A DNA stretch of 64,000 nucleotides from Azadirachta indica (lineage: Eukaryota > Streptophyta > Magnoliopsida > Sapindales > Meliaceae): positions 10,367,871 through 10,431,870 of the forward strand of contig CM040451.1 in assembly GCA_022749755.1 (NCBI GenBank), read 5' to 3'. Below, in pieces: positions 1 to 13,551 of the stretch (the stretch's first letter is position 1; each line of letters begins with the position of its first letter). A program made the position numbers and the translations under genes. The notes under the pieces were generated by a model. That model saw only the letters and a program-made list of their open reading frames with translations, was not told the origin of the DNA and did not search any database.

Positions 1-1267
1 CTTAATAAGTTTATTCAATTTAGTCAAAGTATATATTGAACATAAACCTGGCTGTATATACATGCACACGTACACCTCGTTTTAGAAGGACATGTCTGTG
101 TAAGAAGTTGAATTCATGCCCTAATTTTGTTTCTTTTTACACTCCTTTATGGAATTGTTGTATACTCATTCTGGAAAACAGATGAATCACGAGTTTAATT
201 TACGCGGTTGATAAATATTTCATTTTATATAATTTTTTTTTATATTATTTATGGACCATTTATTCTATATACTTTACATGATAGGTATAAATTAAATTTA
301 AGCACACATATAATTGATACAAAAAGAAATAATTTAGTGGTTTATAAGTAATAGGAGAATTCTTTTAAGTGTTGTTAGACTAATTAATCATGATATATTG
401 AATGAAATGGTTAGTATTGGGAGTGTCGGTTTTTTAGCGAATCTTTACTCACTCAAATATATATTAATCTACAAAATAAAAGAAAATTAGAAGTGTCAGT
501 TTCTCAGCAAAAATCTTGCAATGCACTTAGTTCTAGTGGCGAGCCACGTTAAAGTTTATAGTCTCATAAAAATTTTGAAGCATTTAAGTGAAAATTATCA
601 ATTTTAACTTTTTAAATTATATTTTTATTATTTTGTCCTCTGCAGATTTTAGATCTTTACATTTCAACCCCTTGAACATTCATCCTAACACCGCCTTTGC
701 TTAGTTCAAAAATCATTTAGGGTTTTTTTAGAATAGTGAGATAGTATTTGGACAGCATAATAATTATAGAATTCAATAGATACATTTCTCCTTTACATTA
801 TCCTTTTATAGTTGACTTCAAAGATCGTAATTTTGCGGAGCTAGTGAGTTTACAATTTAAAAATACTTTGGTTATTTTAATAGAAATTACTAATCATAAA
901 CTTATTTGATATAATTAAATAGATTATATTCATATTAAGAAGAACATAAAAAATAAGAATTCAATTATTATTTATATACAATGTTTGGTCGGGTTATAAG
1001 TCCAGCCATGCCCAACATATTTATATGCATTTTGGAGCTCTGTGTAATTTTTCGTGGACGACCACGATGATCGTCATAATAATAATAATAATAATAATAA
1101 AAGCAATAATTTTTTTTTTCATGAAAATAGACAACCTATCACGCAAGCTTATTCCCCTCAAGTTTAATAATAATAAATAAATCAATAATTTTGTAGGAAT
1201 TTTACAACCAACAACGCAAAATTGTTTGTCGTTTCGCTGGGGCGCAGTCCAGTATTTCCATAAACAC
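1..1267. repeat. 5' flank of TPS-g copy 1, diverged part of the 23-kb-spaced duplication
   Basis: AT-rich non-coding DNA that aligns in direct orientation with about 23330-24322. Landmarks shared by both include the stretch around 61-100 and the segment before 1200 ending in a GCTGGGGCGCAG core. Many substitutions and indels separate the copies here, for example an ATA run near 1078-1100 absent from the other copy. This contrasts with the near identity that begins at about 1268. No coding sequence is seen. Confidence 0.75.
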
Positions 1268-1693
1268 GCTTGTCTCTACGACATAGCAATCGATGACGTG
1301 TAAAGAATGATGCATGATGATATATGTTGAAAAGCTATATTATTTTTTTCAAAATTTCGTATGCAATCACATCATAAAAATTTGTCAAATTAATTAGTAG
1401 AAAGCATACATAATATTATAAATACAAATTTTATATATCACTTCTTATTCAATAATTAATATCATGATATTTAACATAATAATCAGGTAAACTTTATTCA
1501 TATTTTTATGTTGAGTATTAATTGAAAGATTTCAAGTTAATTTTATTTGCATATCATTACCGACCTTTTATGTATTAAAATTGTAAAACAAATACTTTTA
1601 AATTTATTGAAACTGAAATTAAAATATATTGTGTTGCTGCAACGTGTAAAACATGCTAGGTATATGTTTCTATTTTCCACTTAGAATGGATTC

Positions 1694-1700
1694 TATAAAT
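1694..1700 (+). promoter_or_regulatory. TATA box of TPS-g copy 1
   Basis: TATAAAT lies 82 bases before the ATG at 1782, a normal distance for a plant core promoter with a short leader. The same element sits at 24749-24755 in copy 2. Position and motif are seen; function is inferred. Confidence 0.5.
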
Positions 1701-1781
1701 TGGTTCAATTATTCCTCGCAATGGCATGCATCCGCAGTCTCTCGAAGCCGATATCTTCTGTCTGAGTAGAACACATTTCCC

Positions 1782-3967
1782 ATGGCTTTCTCTTCCAATG
1801 ATATCTCTGCTACCTCGAATATTCAAGTTACTTTTCCAGAGGACACGTCAGGAATTGGCAACCCAAACCTCATTGTAATTGAGCCTTATTATTATCTATT
1901 TCATGATTATTCTTATGAAAATTTTAAAGCTGACCACATTCTATTGTGTGTATGTGTATGTATATAGGATGATGATATTCATGTTGAACATGGGCAGAAA
2001 CTGAAGGAATTAGTGAAGCATATATTCAGCAAAGTAGGCGATGATTCTTTTGAACGATTAGCTATGATCGATGCCCTTCAACGTCTAGGCATTGACTACT
2101 ATTTTCAGGATGAGATTTCAGAAATTCTCCAGAAGCAACATACGTTTGGTGAATATGGCCCGAATAACCTTCAAGAGGTTGCCCTTCGCTTTCGACTGTT
2201 GAGAGCAGAAGGTTACTATCAGTCTCCAGGTTTGAATATACCAACCAACTCCTTATACTTATTAGCTTACTATTTGTTAAAGACGCGATGATTTATTTTT
2301 AATGGGTGTGAAACAGATATTTTTTACGAATACAAAAACAAAGAAGGGAAGTTTAACCAGAATCTAAGCGAAGACATAAATGGATTGATAAGTTTATATG
2401 AAGCTTCACAGCTGAGTATAGAAGGAGAAGATGTGCTTGACGAAGCAGGAGACTTTATTGCTAAGCTCTTCAATGAATGCATGGAACATTTCGACAATTA
2501 CCAAGCTACAGTTGTTAGGCATATATTTGCGCATCCATACCGCAAGAGCTCCTTTTCAAGTTTCATGGCCAAAAACTTTGTCCCTGGTACTTTCCAAGGT
2601 GAATATGAATGGATACAAGATTTGCAACAACTAGCGATAATGGATTTCAACATGAACCAATCCTTACATCGAAAAGAAATTGTTCGCATATCCAAGTTAG
2701 TTTTGTCAATATTGTTACAAGACGATTTTCCTATGTCATATCAAAATTTCCAGCCTAATCAATTAATATATGTATATTTCTCATATTAGATGGTGGAAAG
2801 ACCTTGGTTTGGCTGAGGAGTTGAAATTTGCTAGAGACCAACCAGTGAAATGGTACATTTGGTCTATGGCTTGCTTCACAGATCCAAGAATGTCTTGGCA
2901 AAGGATAGAGCTCACAAAACCAATCTCCCTCGTCTACATTATTGATGATATGTTTGACGTCTATGGATCACTGGAAGAACTAACTCTTTTCACAGAAACT
3001 GTTAACCGGTAAGTATATCATAAATCAATATCTTGACTGTGGGACAGAAGAACTAACATCACTGCTGCTTGCAGATGGGATCTTCTAGCTATAGATCGGC
3101 TTCCGGACTACATGAAGATATGTTTCGAGGCTCTTAACAATATCACTAATGAAATCAGCTGCAAGGTTTACAAGATGCATGGGCATAACCCTGTACAGTC
3201 CCTGAGAAAGGCTGTAAGCATATATAGATAATAAAATTGAACTACCTAATCATTGATTTGACGTATAACATATATATTCCAAAAACTGCATCATTTGTTA
3301 ACAGTAATTTCAATAGACTGTTTATTGCTTCAGTGGGCAAATTTGTGCAACGCATTTCTAGTGGAAGCAAGATGGTTTGCTTCAGGGCATTTGCCAAAGG
3401 CTGAAAGTACTTGAAAAATGGGATTATTAGTTCAGGGGTAAACGTGGGCCTAGTGCACGTATTCTTTCTCCTTGGTGAAGGTGTAACAAGGGAAAGTGTG
3501 CAACTCATTGACAACATTCCAGCCATTATATCATCGATCGCTACAATTCTTCGGCTTTGGGATGACTTGGGAAGTGCCAAGGTAATTAATATCTCCAACA
3601 CCAAAATTTACGTCTTCGCCTTAATTAACAGATGTTTACCAGTCATTCAATTTTCATACAATTTCGTTAACATGTGCTCGAATTAACTACATGTGCTAAT
3701 ACAGATATCTTATGATATTTTAATAAAAAAATTTTACATGAAATAGATGTATCACGTTATATATATTCATTTTGAAATTAATTAATAATAATAGAAAAAA
3801 GATTGCAACTTCGATGATGTTATTGATATCCAACTATTTCAATCTCTCTATACTATGAGTGTCAAATTCAGAAGATGTATGATTATTTATATGTACTCTA
3901 AAATACACGTTAATAATCAGACTCCATTAATAATGGTTGACTCCATTAATAATGGTTGTGCATGTAT

Positions 3968-3998
<31 letters not shown>

Positions 3999-4610
3999 AG
4001 TCTCACCATTGAAATAAAGTAATAATAAGTATTGATAAAAGAGCGTTTTAATAGCTTTAAAACGTTAAAGAGTAACATTATTGATTACTGTGTATTCAAA
4101 ATGGGATTTGTCTATTTCCCTAGTTACTGAGTGTCTGAAAAGAATGTCACAGAAATAAACACATAATTTTACAAGAATCATTACTGTCGTCAATGACGCA
4201 CCCTAGAGTGGATAACATCCACAAAACGATACTTCAATGACCAGTGAGCAGATTTCATAGTTTGCTAAAGGATGAAAAAATTGATTGAGCGTTACTGTTT
4301 ACTGCAGGATGAAAATCAGAATGGTAAAGATGGATCCTACATAAATTGCTACATGAATGAACGTCAGGACTCCACGTATGAAGAAGCACAAAAACATGCC
4401 ATGGAGAAGATTTCAGAAGCATGGAAGAATCTGAACAAGGCATGCCTCCGCTCAAATCCATTTTCAGCGACTTTCAAAAGGGCTTCTCTTAATGTGGCTA
4501 GAATGGTTCCCTTGATGTATAGTTATGATGAAAACCAACGGTTTCCAAGCCTCGAAGTGTATATCAAGTCCCTCTTCGAAAATTTACCTACCCGAGGGTC
4601 TATTAGTTGA
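1782..4610 (+). pseudogene. TPS-g-type terpene synthase copy 1, frameshifted in exon 6
   Basis: This is a seven-exon terpene synthase of the TPS-g (linalool/nerolidol synthase-like) type. Inferred exons are 1782-1874, 1968-2229, 2317-2695, 2790-3008, 3075-3213, 3334-3581 and 4308-4610. The class I aspartate-rich motif DDMFD is in exon 4 and an NSE/DTE-like DDLGSAKDE spans the exon 6-7 junction. No RR(x8)W motif is present, as expected for TPS-g. Relative to the intact copy at 24837 one G is missing near 3408, so the exon 6 frame runs into a TGA just before ATGGGATTATTAG. The intron 3 donor is GTTAGT instead of GTAAGT. One G is also missing from a G run at the end, changing the C-terminus from RGVY to RGSIS. 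A truncated protein lacking the second metal-binding motif would be inactive. A sequencing error at the deletion is the main alternative. Confidence 0.85.
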
Positions 4611-5385
4611 GTTCTTCAAGGATACGAAAATTTACCCAACGGTTGAGATAGCCCAATAACATCTATCTCATCACTTGGATGAATAAAGTAAGAGTACTTA
4701 ATCAATCTGACCACTTCCGCAAAAGGCTCAAAGGAACTAACATATAAGAAAAAAAAAAAAAAAGAACAAAAGCCTAAAAGGCATTGCACTACTCCTCTAA
4801 AGGTAATAATTATCGTCTTGCACATTATATATATATATATATTTATATATATTTATAAAACCTTAATCTCCCCAAGATAAGCCTTCCCGAGCACCAACCA
4901 CCTCCCTTTGTTAAAACTATAATTTTATAGCGATCTTCTTCAGTCCAACGAAAGTATACCTTTCTACGCTTTCAAAACCATATTAACACAGGGGGGTCTA
5001 GCAGTTGGGCTTCTTCAAATATATGAAAATTGGCAGCCCAATGAAAACTAGTTCAACCAATTCTACCCTAAGTGATGGTCCATATTATCAGGAGTGTGCC
5101 GCTTAATAAGGGTCCAAAGATCTGGCTTACGCAGATACAGATCTTGGTTTTGTATCAAGCTATTAGCTTGGTTTCGAGCTTTGCAAGCTAAAATATCTGC
5201 CTAATTAAAAGAATCCACAACCATTTGTTTTTTGACTAGTAACGTGTGGAATTTAACATAAGTATAATCGTTCTCAAAACTTATAGCTATAATCATGGCT
5301 TTTTCTCTTGAATCACCCTGAAATCAAACAAAGAGATATTGGAAGCAAAGCAAACTTTGAAAACAATGTGACATCAAAATGGGGT
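4611..5385. repeat. 3' flank of TPS-g copy 1, paired with 27659-28525
   Basis: Non-coding DNA matching the region behind TPS-g copy 2 with clear substitutions and indels. It holds a relic of a PPR gene tail (about 4680-4820, minus) and a relic of a second, unrecognised coding exon (about 4866-4985, minus). A further short echo of the TPS 3' end (GGGGGGTCTAGCAGTTGGGC) lies near 4990. Homology to the copy 2 flank stops near 5385, just before a GC-rich patch. Confidence 0.7.
4680..4820 (-). pseudogene. Relic of PPR gene tail behind TPS-g copy 1
   Basis: Read on the minus strand, this resembles the last codons and 3' flank of the PPR genes at 28846 and 30911. An LPLEE-stop reading is visible near 4790-4806. 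The downstream flank (plus-strand AGAGTACTTAATC and GGAACTAACATA) matches the PPR 3' flanks at 28770-28845 and 30840-30900. It is more decayed than the matching relic at 27730-27905. Confidence 0.6.
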
Positions 5386-5934
5386 GAAGGCAGCGTATGC
5401 ATAAGAATAGGAGTTGCTGTCAGCTTGTTCGACCGACAACGACAACAGTGGCTTGGCGTACAGCATTGCGTCTGCCAGTGGCGGACTGGCGTTCAGCATC
5501 TGCGAGAGGGGATAACGGTCTGGGTTCAGCGTTTGAGCGGCGACGGCGGAGTGGCATTCAGCGCGTGCGAGGGTCGACGAAGGCATGGTGGCGACAGCTT
5601 TGGTTTCTTCTATTGTCTCGGTAGAGGGGCTGCCGCTGCTTTTCTCTTTTCTTTTGAAAATGCGTTCACAACCTTAGATTATGGTTTTTCTTGTTTTTAT
5701 AATTTTAATTAAAAACATAAAAATAATATTAATATTTTCAAAGGGTAAATAATTTATTACAGTTAGGCTATTTTTTTAATTTTTCACTTGTACTTAAAGG
5801 ATATTTTAGTAAATTGCCTTGTTTCTGTTAACTGTACTAACAGGAAGTGGTTTGAGAGAGGAAGACTTTGCCAATTTTTCTAATGCCGAACATATATTTG
5901 ATAATATAAGATACTTCAGGAGAGGAAACTAATA
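5386..5934. other. GC-rich patch, then AT-rich spacer, no supported gene
   Basis: About 5390-5640 is unusually GC-rich for this region, with GGCGACGGCGGAGTGG-like words and an open frame on both strands. I recognise no protein family in any frame. The patch starts where homology to the other TPS-g unit ends, so it may be inserted DNA. From 5640 on the sequence is AT-rich without features. Confidence 0.4.
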
Positions 5935-6699
5935 ATACCCCTAATTTATATTAACCCTAACAAGAAATTAATGTATACTTTGATTTTATAAAAATATTTT
6001 AAAATATAAACGAATATAATCCTGTGAACGTCTGTTTGCACGTGGTGATGTCAGATTACGTCTCGAAAGTAAACAAAGCCAATGTCTTCAGCTCCATGGC
6101 CCAGAAACCCAGCCCATCAACGGTTTTGTCTAAAAAACAACAAAGCCAATTACGTTTAAATCCATGGTCCCCCCTCTCCCTCGTTAAGAAATTTTTTAAT
6201 AAAATAAATAGAAATAAAAAATCCATTTCCCAATTTCTTCCCCAGAATAATGGAATATCAAGATTTTGTCTTCTATTATTACTTTAAATACAAAATAATT
6301 TGAGAATATTTAACTTGGTGTCTCGAACATTTGAAGTACATTCGAAGACATATTTTTAAATAAGTTTTTTTTTAATATTTATATATATATATTTTACTAA
6401 CATTATATTAAAAATTTATCGAAATTGAGAGTTTTGATTAAGTCAAATTTAACACCATTTAAACATCTGTACCTAATTTGGGCTATTACGAGAAAGAAAA
6501 TTTATCTATACTCTAATATAGTAAACTCTACATATCTTTATATAAGTTTGATTACGTATCATTGAGTCAATTAGGTTATGATTAAATAATAGTCTAATAA
6601 TATTTGTTTCAAAAGTAGTATGTGGCTTTAATGTAATGTAAGAGTGGACATTAATTTGTAAACATATATGAATATTAGTAGAGAAATGTCATTTTCGAT

Positions 6700-6703
<4 letters not shown>
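5935..6703. repeat. Dispersed direct repeat, left copy
   Basis: This aligns with 20573-21320 in the same orientation. The most obvious shared part is around 6070-6180 (GCCAATGTCTTCA, CCATGGCCCAGAAA, AGCCCATCAACGG). It ends near 6703, at a shared GAGAAATGTCA.TTTCGATGTG. Divergence is moderate (indels and many substitutions). The right end is exactly where the TPS-b pseudogene exon 6 is cut off. No coding function is seen. Confidence 0.75.
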
Positions 6704-8102
<1,399 letters not shown>

Positions 8103-8161
8103 CTATAGAATTCAAGTTTTCAATTATATATTGTTTAAAAATAGGAATTAACGAATATTAG

Positions 8162-8337
8162 GAGATTTTGTTTTTTAGTCAATGAGATATAATAGGAAAG
8201 TTTATTAAATAGGAATTTGTTGTAAATAAGATTCTTTTTTCTTTTTAATTTTTGTAGTCTCTTCTATAAAAAGTACAGCCTTGTAAAGCATTGTATATTC
8301 AAGTCAATAAATAGAATTTTTTCCTACCAAGTTGATA
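8162..8337 (+). repeat. 5' LTR of copia element
   Basis: It matches 17521-17687 from GAGATTTTGTTTTTTAGTCA to CTACCAAGTTGA. Substitutions and small indels are numerous, suggesting an old insertion. TATTAG before it and TATATG after the right LTR are a weak candidate target duplication. Confidence 0.8.
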
Positions 8338-8349
8338 TGGTATCAAAAT
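8338..8349 (+). other. Primer-binding site of copia element
   Basis: TGGTATCAAAAT directly after the left LTR resembles the TGGTATCAGAGC site complementary to initiator Met tRNA used by plant copia elements. Confidence 0.6.
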
Positions 8350-8399
8350 TCGTTTCTTGATTCTTTATAAAAAAACAACAGAAAAACAAACCTTAGCCA

Positions 8400-9320
8400 T
8401 CCGCTTGCACAACTTGTTTACCCATCATGTTTGATGCTTCATCCGAGTTGCCCTTTTTGCCAAACAATAGTGCTACTCAAACCCAACCCAGAAGCATTGA
8501 TTCACATTTTGTTTAAATTACTACTATTTGCCTAAATTGTGACAATTTTTTTCGATGGTTTCAATTTTTCCGAATGTATATTTGAGGGTGAGGGAAACTT
8601 GGCTACCTAATTAGAGAAAAGGAGGTGCTAACACCTCAAGACTTGGCATATGCAGCTTGAGATGCAGAGAATTTGATGGTTATGACATGACTTGTCAATT
8701 TTATGGAAGAGGATATTGTTCTAACTACATGTGCTACTCCATAGCCAAGGAATTATGGGATAATGTCAATAAGATATATTCTTATCTAGGAAATCAGTCC
8801 CAAGTTTATGAGTTTAGCCTGTAACTTGGTGAAATCCGACAGGGAGATGATTCATTTACTAAGTATTTTAACTCGCTAAAATGGTTGTAGCATGACTTGG
8901 ACCTATTTAACAACTGCGACTAGAAATTTGTTTAAGATGCCAATCACTACAAGAGGATCATGGAGGCTCATTAAATCTACAAATTTCTTGCTGGGCTGAA
9001 TGTGGAATTTGAAGAAGTAAGAGGGATAATTATTGGTAGACCACCCTTTCCTTCAATTGGCGACGTATTTGCAAAAGCAAAGAGAGAAGAGAGCCGTAGA
9101 AACATGATGTTGGAAAAGAAGAGCACCAATGGGATTGTTGAGATGTCTGCTCTCGTTGCTTCTGATGTAATTGTTAACAAAGTAGTGAATTCCCAGAGAA
9201 AAATAAATGAGAAGCCACGGGTATGGTGTGATTACTGCAACAAGCCTCACCACACTTAGGAAATTTATTGGAAAATTCATGGCAAACCTACGAATTAGAA
9301 GAAAAATAGAAGCAAAGATA
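8400..9320 (+). pseudogene. copia gag remnant
   Basis: The reading frame 9002-9259 ends in VWCDYCNKPHHT-stop, continuing after the stop as EIYWKIHGKP. This is a CCHC zinc knuckle of a copia gag whose last Cys is replaced by Tyr. Upstream gag sequence from about 8430 has several stops. Confidence 0.7.
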
Positions 9321-9524
9321 GAAGAGCAATAGAACCAATGATATGACCAGTCGTGTAACACCTATTGCCAATGAAATTGAAGCAAGTCCTTTCAGCAAGA
9401 AGTAGATGGATCATCTTCTTAAACTCGTAAGATCTAGTTCATCATCTAGTATTCCTAGTGTTTCTCTTGCTTAAATAGGTAGTAAACCTAGTTCTCTTTC
9501 TTGTTGTTCAACTAATGCTCCTTA

Positions 9525-10345
9525 GATCACAGATTCTGGAGCTTCTAACTATATGACCAGTTTTCCTAATTTGTTTAATACTTACTTATTACAGGAAAAG
9601 GTTTCATAAAACTCTTTGAAAATATTGATCTTAATTCTGTCCTCTACGTTCTTAAACTAGCTTGTAACTTTTTATTTGTGAGTAAGCTATCCAAAGACTC
9701 TAATTGTCATATTGTTTTCTTTTATTTTCATTGCGAATTCTAGGACCAGAGCTTGGGGAAGAGGATTAACAGTGCTAAAATGATGGATGGACTTTACTAC
9801 TTTGATGGTGACTCCTTCAATAATAAAAAAGCTCAAGGCTTTAGTAGTGTCAGTTCTGTCTCTGTTTATGAACAAATAATGCTTTGGCATTTTAGTAGTG
9901 TCAGTGTTCCTTGGATTATAGATTCTAGAGCTTTTAACCATATGACCAATTTTTTTAATTTTTTTAATACCTACTCACTATATTCTGGTATAGAAAAAGT
10001 TAGAATTGCATATGGTAGTTTTTCACCCATTGTAAGAAAAGGTTTGATAAAACTCTTTGAAAATATTGATCTTAAATATATCCTCCATGTTCCTAAACTA
10101 ATTTATAACCTTTTATCTATGAGTAAGCTATGTAAAGACTCTAATTTTTGTGTTGTTTTCTTTGATTCTCATTGTGAATTCCAGAACCAAAGCTCGGGGA
10201 AGAGGATTGGCAGTGCTAAGATGATGGATGGACTTTACTACTTTAATGGTGACTCCTTTAGTAATAAAAAAGCTCAAGGCTTTAGTAGTGTTAATTCTAT
10301 CTCTGTTTATGAACAAATAATGCTTTGGCATTTTAGACTAAAACA
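9525..10345 (+). pseudogene. copia protease and pre-integrase remnant, tandemly duplicated
   Basis: The protease active-site word DSGA occurs near 9531 and again, altered to DSRA, near 9921. Downstream words (KLFENIDL, KMMDGLYYF, VYEQIMLWHF) also occur twice, near 9610-9890 and 10040-10335. A unit of roughly 0.4 kb was duplicated in tandem. The second copy has the longer open frame (9753-10358). Confidence 0.75.
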
Positions 10346-11105
10346 TCTTAGTTTTTAATATCTTAAACATTTGTTTCCTACTTTGTTTAAGGGTTTGAAT
10401 TACTCTATTTTTCAATGTGAACATTGTTATTTATGTAAAAGTTGTCATACTACATATTTGTTAAAACCTTAAATTCCCTCAAAACCTTTTTATTTAATAC
10501 ATAGTGAAGTTTTGAGGCTTTCAAGAGTCACCACTATTTCTAGAAAAAGATAGTTTATCACTTTTATTGATGATCATACTCTTTTGTGTTGGATATATTT
10601 AATGAGTGAGAATTTTAAAGTAGAGAAATTGTTTAAGGCATTTTACAATATGGTTGAAACTCAATTCTAAACTAAAATCAATATTCTTCATACTGATAAT
10701 GGAACCGAGTACTTTAATGAACATTTAGGAAATTTTTTAAAGGAAAATAAGATCATCATGAGTCTACATGTGTGGATATCCCTCAACAAAATGGTATTGC
10801 TGAAAAGAAAAATAAACATTTACTTGAAGTGGCTCGTGCTATGATGTTTTCTATGAATATTCCAAAATATCTATAGGGAGAAGTTATTTTGACAGCTTCA
10901 TATTTGATTAATAGATCGCCTACACATGTTTTAAAATATAGCACACTGTTAGAATATTTCAAAATTTTTTTTCCTATGTCATGGATTTACTCAGATTTAC
11001 TGTTAAAAATTTTTGGTTGCATAGTTTTCCTTCATATTCCTAACCATTCTAGGTCTAAGCTTGATTGTAAGGCCGAAAAGTGCATTTTCATAGGGTATAA
11101 CTAAA
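10325..11105 (+). pseudogene. copia integrase remnant
   Basis: A His-His-Cys-Cys zinc motif region (RLKHLSF, then CEHCYLCK) is followed by core fragments FIDDHT near 10567, HTDNG near 10697, and MTASYLINRSPT from 10889. Multiple stops and frameshifts. Confidence 0.7.
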
Positions 11106-11814
11106 AAAGGATATAAATGTTATCATCGTGAAACCAAAATTTTTTTGGTTAGTATGAATGTTTCTTCCTTGGAAAACGAACCTTACTGTCATAAAAATTT
11201 TCTTCAAGGGGAGAAAATAGTAGAAGATAAATTTTGGGATTTTATCTCTCATTCCATTACCAAATACTATTTTCACTATTCCTACTTCTTTTTCCCCTAA
11301 TATTACTTACCCTACTACTGATTATGAAATATTAAATTAGGAAAAGCTTGTTCAAGATACTGAAAAGAGATAGGAATTCTAGTCAAAATTTGCTAAACAT
11401 TGCTATATCTTCAATAGGGTAAGAAATACTACAAATGGATTAAAGGAATTCGAACACTAAGCTTTAGGTTTATATTGGGAGGAGACTTCATCACAAGAGT
11501 CAAGATCAACCTATAATTTAAGGACCTGATCAATCCAATCTCTGAGCACTAGTACTCAAACTATTGCAAGTATTCCTACTCCTTTAATTTCTAATTTTGA
11601 TCCATCTTTAGTTTTTGTCTCAAAAATGCTATCAAATCTTGATATTCCCATAGCCATTAGGAAAGGGACTCGAAATTGTACAAAATATCCTATTGCTAAG
11701 TACCTTTCTTATGATAAACTCTCTTACTCTCATAGAGCCTTAACCTAAAAAGTCTCACACTTATTTATCCCTAGAAATATTTAGGAAGCCTTGAATGATC
11801 TAAACTAAAAAATT

Positions 11815-12517
11815 AGTAGTGATAGAAAAGATGAATGCTTTGAAAAGAAGTGGTACTAGGGAGATAGTTGACTTTCCTAAAAGGACCAAAAAGAGTAGGT
11901 TGTAAGTGGGTTTTCATTGTAAAATGCAGAACTAATGGTAGTGTAGAAAGGTTCAAGGCAAAACTGGTTGCTAAAGGCTTTACCAGACCTATGGGTTTGA
12001 TTACCAAGAACATTTACTCCTATAGCAAAGATGAACTCAATTTGGGTTTTGTTATCTTTGGCTATTAATTTTAATTAGTCTTTACATCAATTAAGTATAA
12101 AAAATGCCTTTCTAAATGGAAATCTAGAGGAGATAGTCTTCTGAGTTTACCATCAAGATTTAAGAAAAGAAATAGACCTAATAAAATCTGTAAACTAAGA
12201 AAATCTTTATATCGTCTGAAGCAATCTCTTAAAGCCTGGTTTGAACGTTTTGGAAAAACTGTAAAGAGTTGTGGTTATTGCCAAAGTCATGCTGATCATA
12301 CAATGTTTTACAAGCACAACAAAGAAGGTAAGGTTGTCATTCTAATTGTTTATGTGGATGATATAGTTCTTACAAGAGATGATTTTGAAGAATTGAAAAG
12401 GCTGAAGAAAAAGCTGGTAGCTACTTTTAAGATCAAGGACTTAGGCACACTGAAATACTTTCTTAGAATGGAATTTACCAGATCCAAGGAAGGTATATAT
12501 TGTATGATTCGTGCAGT
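11815..12517 (+). pseudogene. copia reverse transcriptase remnant, N-terminal part
   Basis: KRVGCKWVFIVKCRTNGSVE near 11889 and VYVDDIVLTRDDFEELK near 12348 are conserved reverse transcriptase blocks, the second holding the catalytic YVDD. The frame stops after EFTRSKEGIY at the border of the nested insertion and resumes at 16736. Confidence 0.8.
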
Positions 12518-13551
12518 ATATGCATGATATCCGCAAGTGCACGGGATCGTAATAAGTAATATAGTGATAAGAGGATGTCGATCCCATAAGGAATGTTAAT
12601 CAATTAAGTATCAAAGATGATTAATTTATAAATTTATTTGAAGAAATTGAAATAATTTGAGTGAAAAATTAAAATAAATAAAAATTAACTACTTAACAAA
12701 TAAATAAAAGACTTAATTAATGGAAAAATTTAGAGCCAATGATTTTATCTTAATTAGTTGCATCTATTTCTTCTGTTGATGTTATTTTAATTTTATACCG
12801 GCATTACCAGTTAATTATCCTATCCTATTCGACAGTCTCTCTTTTGATCAATTGAAACTACTTAGCACCTAATAATTCACTATATTTCTATGTAAAATTA
12901 ATTAAATGAAAGTGTATTACGATTAGTAATAATTTTCAATTAAACTATGTAAATTGATGAATGTTTAAAACTGTAGATTTATCAAGAGAAATATTATGAT
13001 TTATACTTAATAACATCTTTCTGTTCCCTAAAAATGAAGCATATTCCTTAATATTAAATTCTAAAACATGAATTGGATTAAATAGTCGGTTTTGCGTAGG
13101 TTTCGTATAATGAGCGTATTTTCAATCCAAAACACCAATTAATATAATTTTAGGTTGGACAAACATAGCCTCATTACTTTCACAACTTTGTAAGCCAAAG
13201 GTTGAACCAGTTCAAGCAATTAATGGGACAAAATTAGGCTTCAACAAAACTCTCAAGTGAATCTTCGAATCAGCCCAATATGCTTCTGTATTTTGGCCGT
13301 ATCTCCCAAAATACGTACCAAAAAATTATATAGTTGGGTGTTCCCGAATGATGACAAAGAACTCTAAATTGTATATTTACATATTCCCAAATTTTAACTG
13401 GTTGGCTATCAAAAAGAGCCATCATTTTAGAGGGGCGGTGGAAAAATGCAATTTGAATATCTCTGTCTATTTTTAATACAACTTATGTTTTACAAAATCA
13501 ATAAGGTTGAGATATAGACTATTAGAAAGTTGAGTTATTTACCTACAACTT

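Noticed and set aside
1686..1769. A 27-codon upstream frame before TPS-g copy 1 (also at 24741-24824), possibly a leader peptide
   Set aside because: It overlaps the TATA box at 1694-1700, so its start codon should lie before the transcript start, and it is in another frame.
5308..5712. 134-codon plus-strand frame as a gene
   Set aside because: No recognisable family, overlaps open frames on the other strand, and its start lies in the duplicated TPS flank; openness is explained by GC-rich composition.
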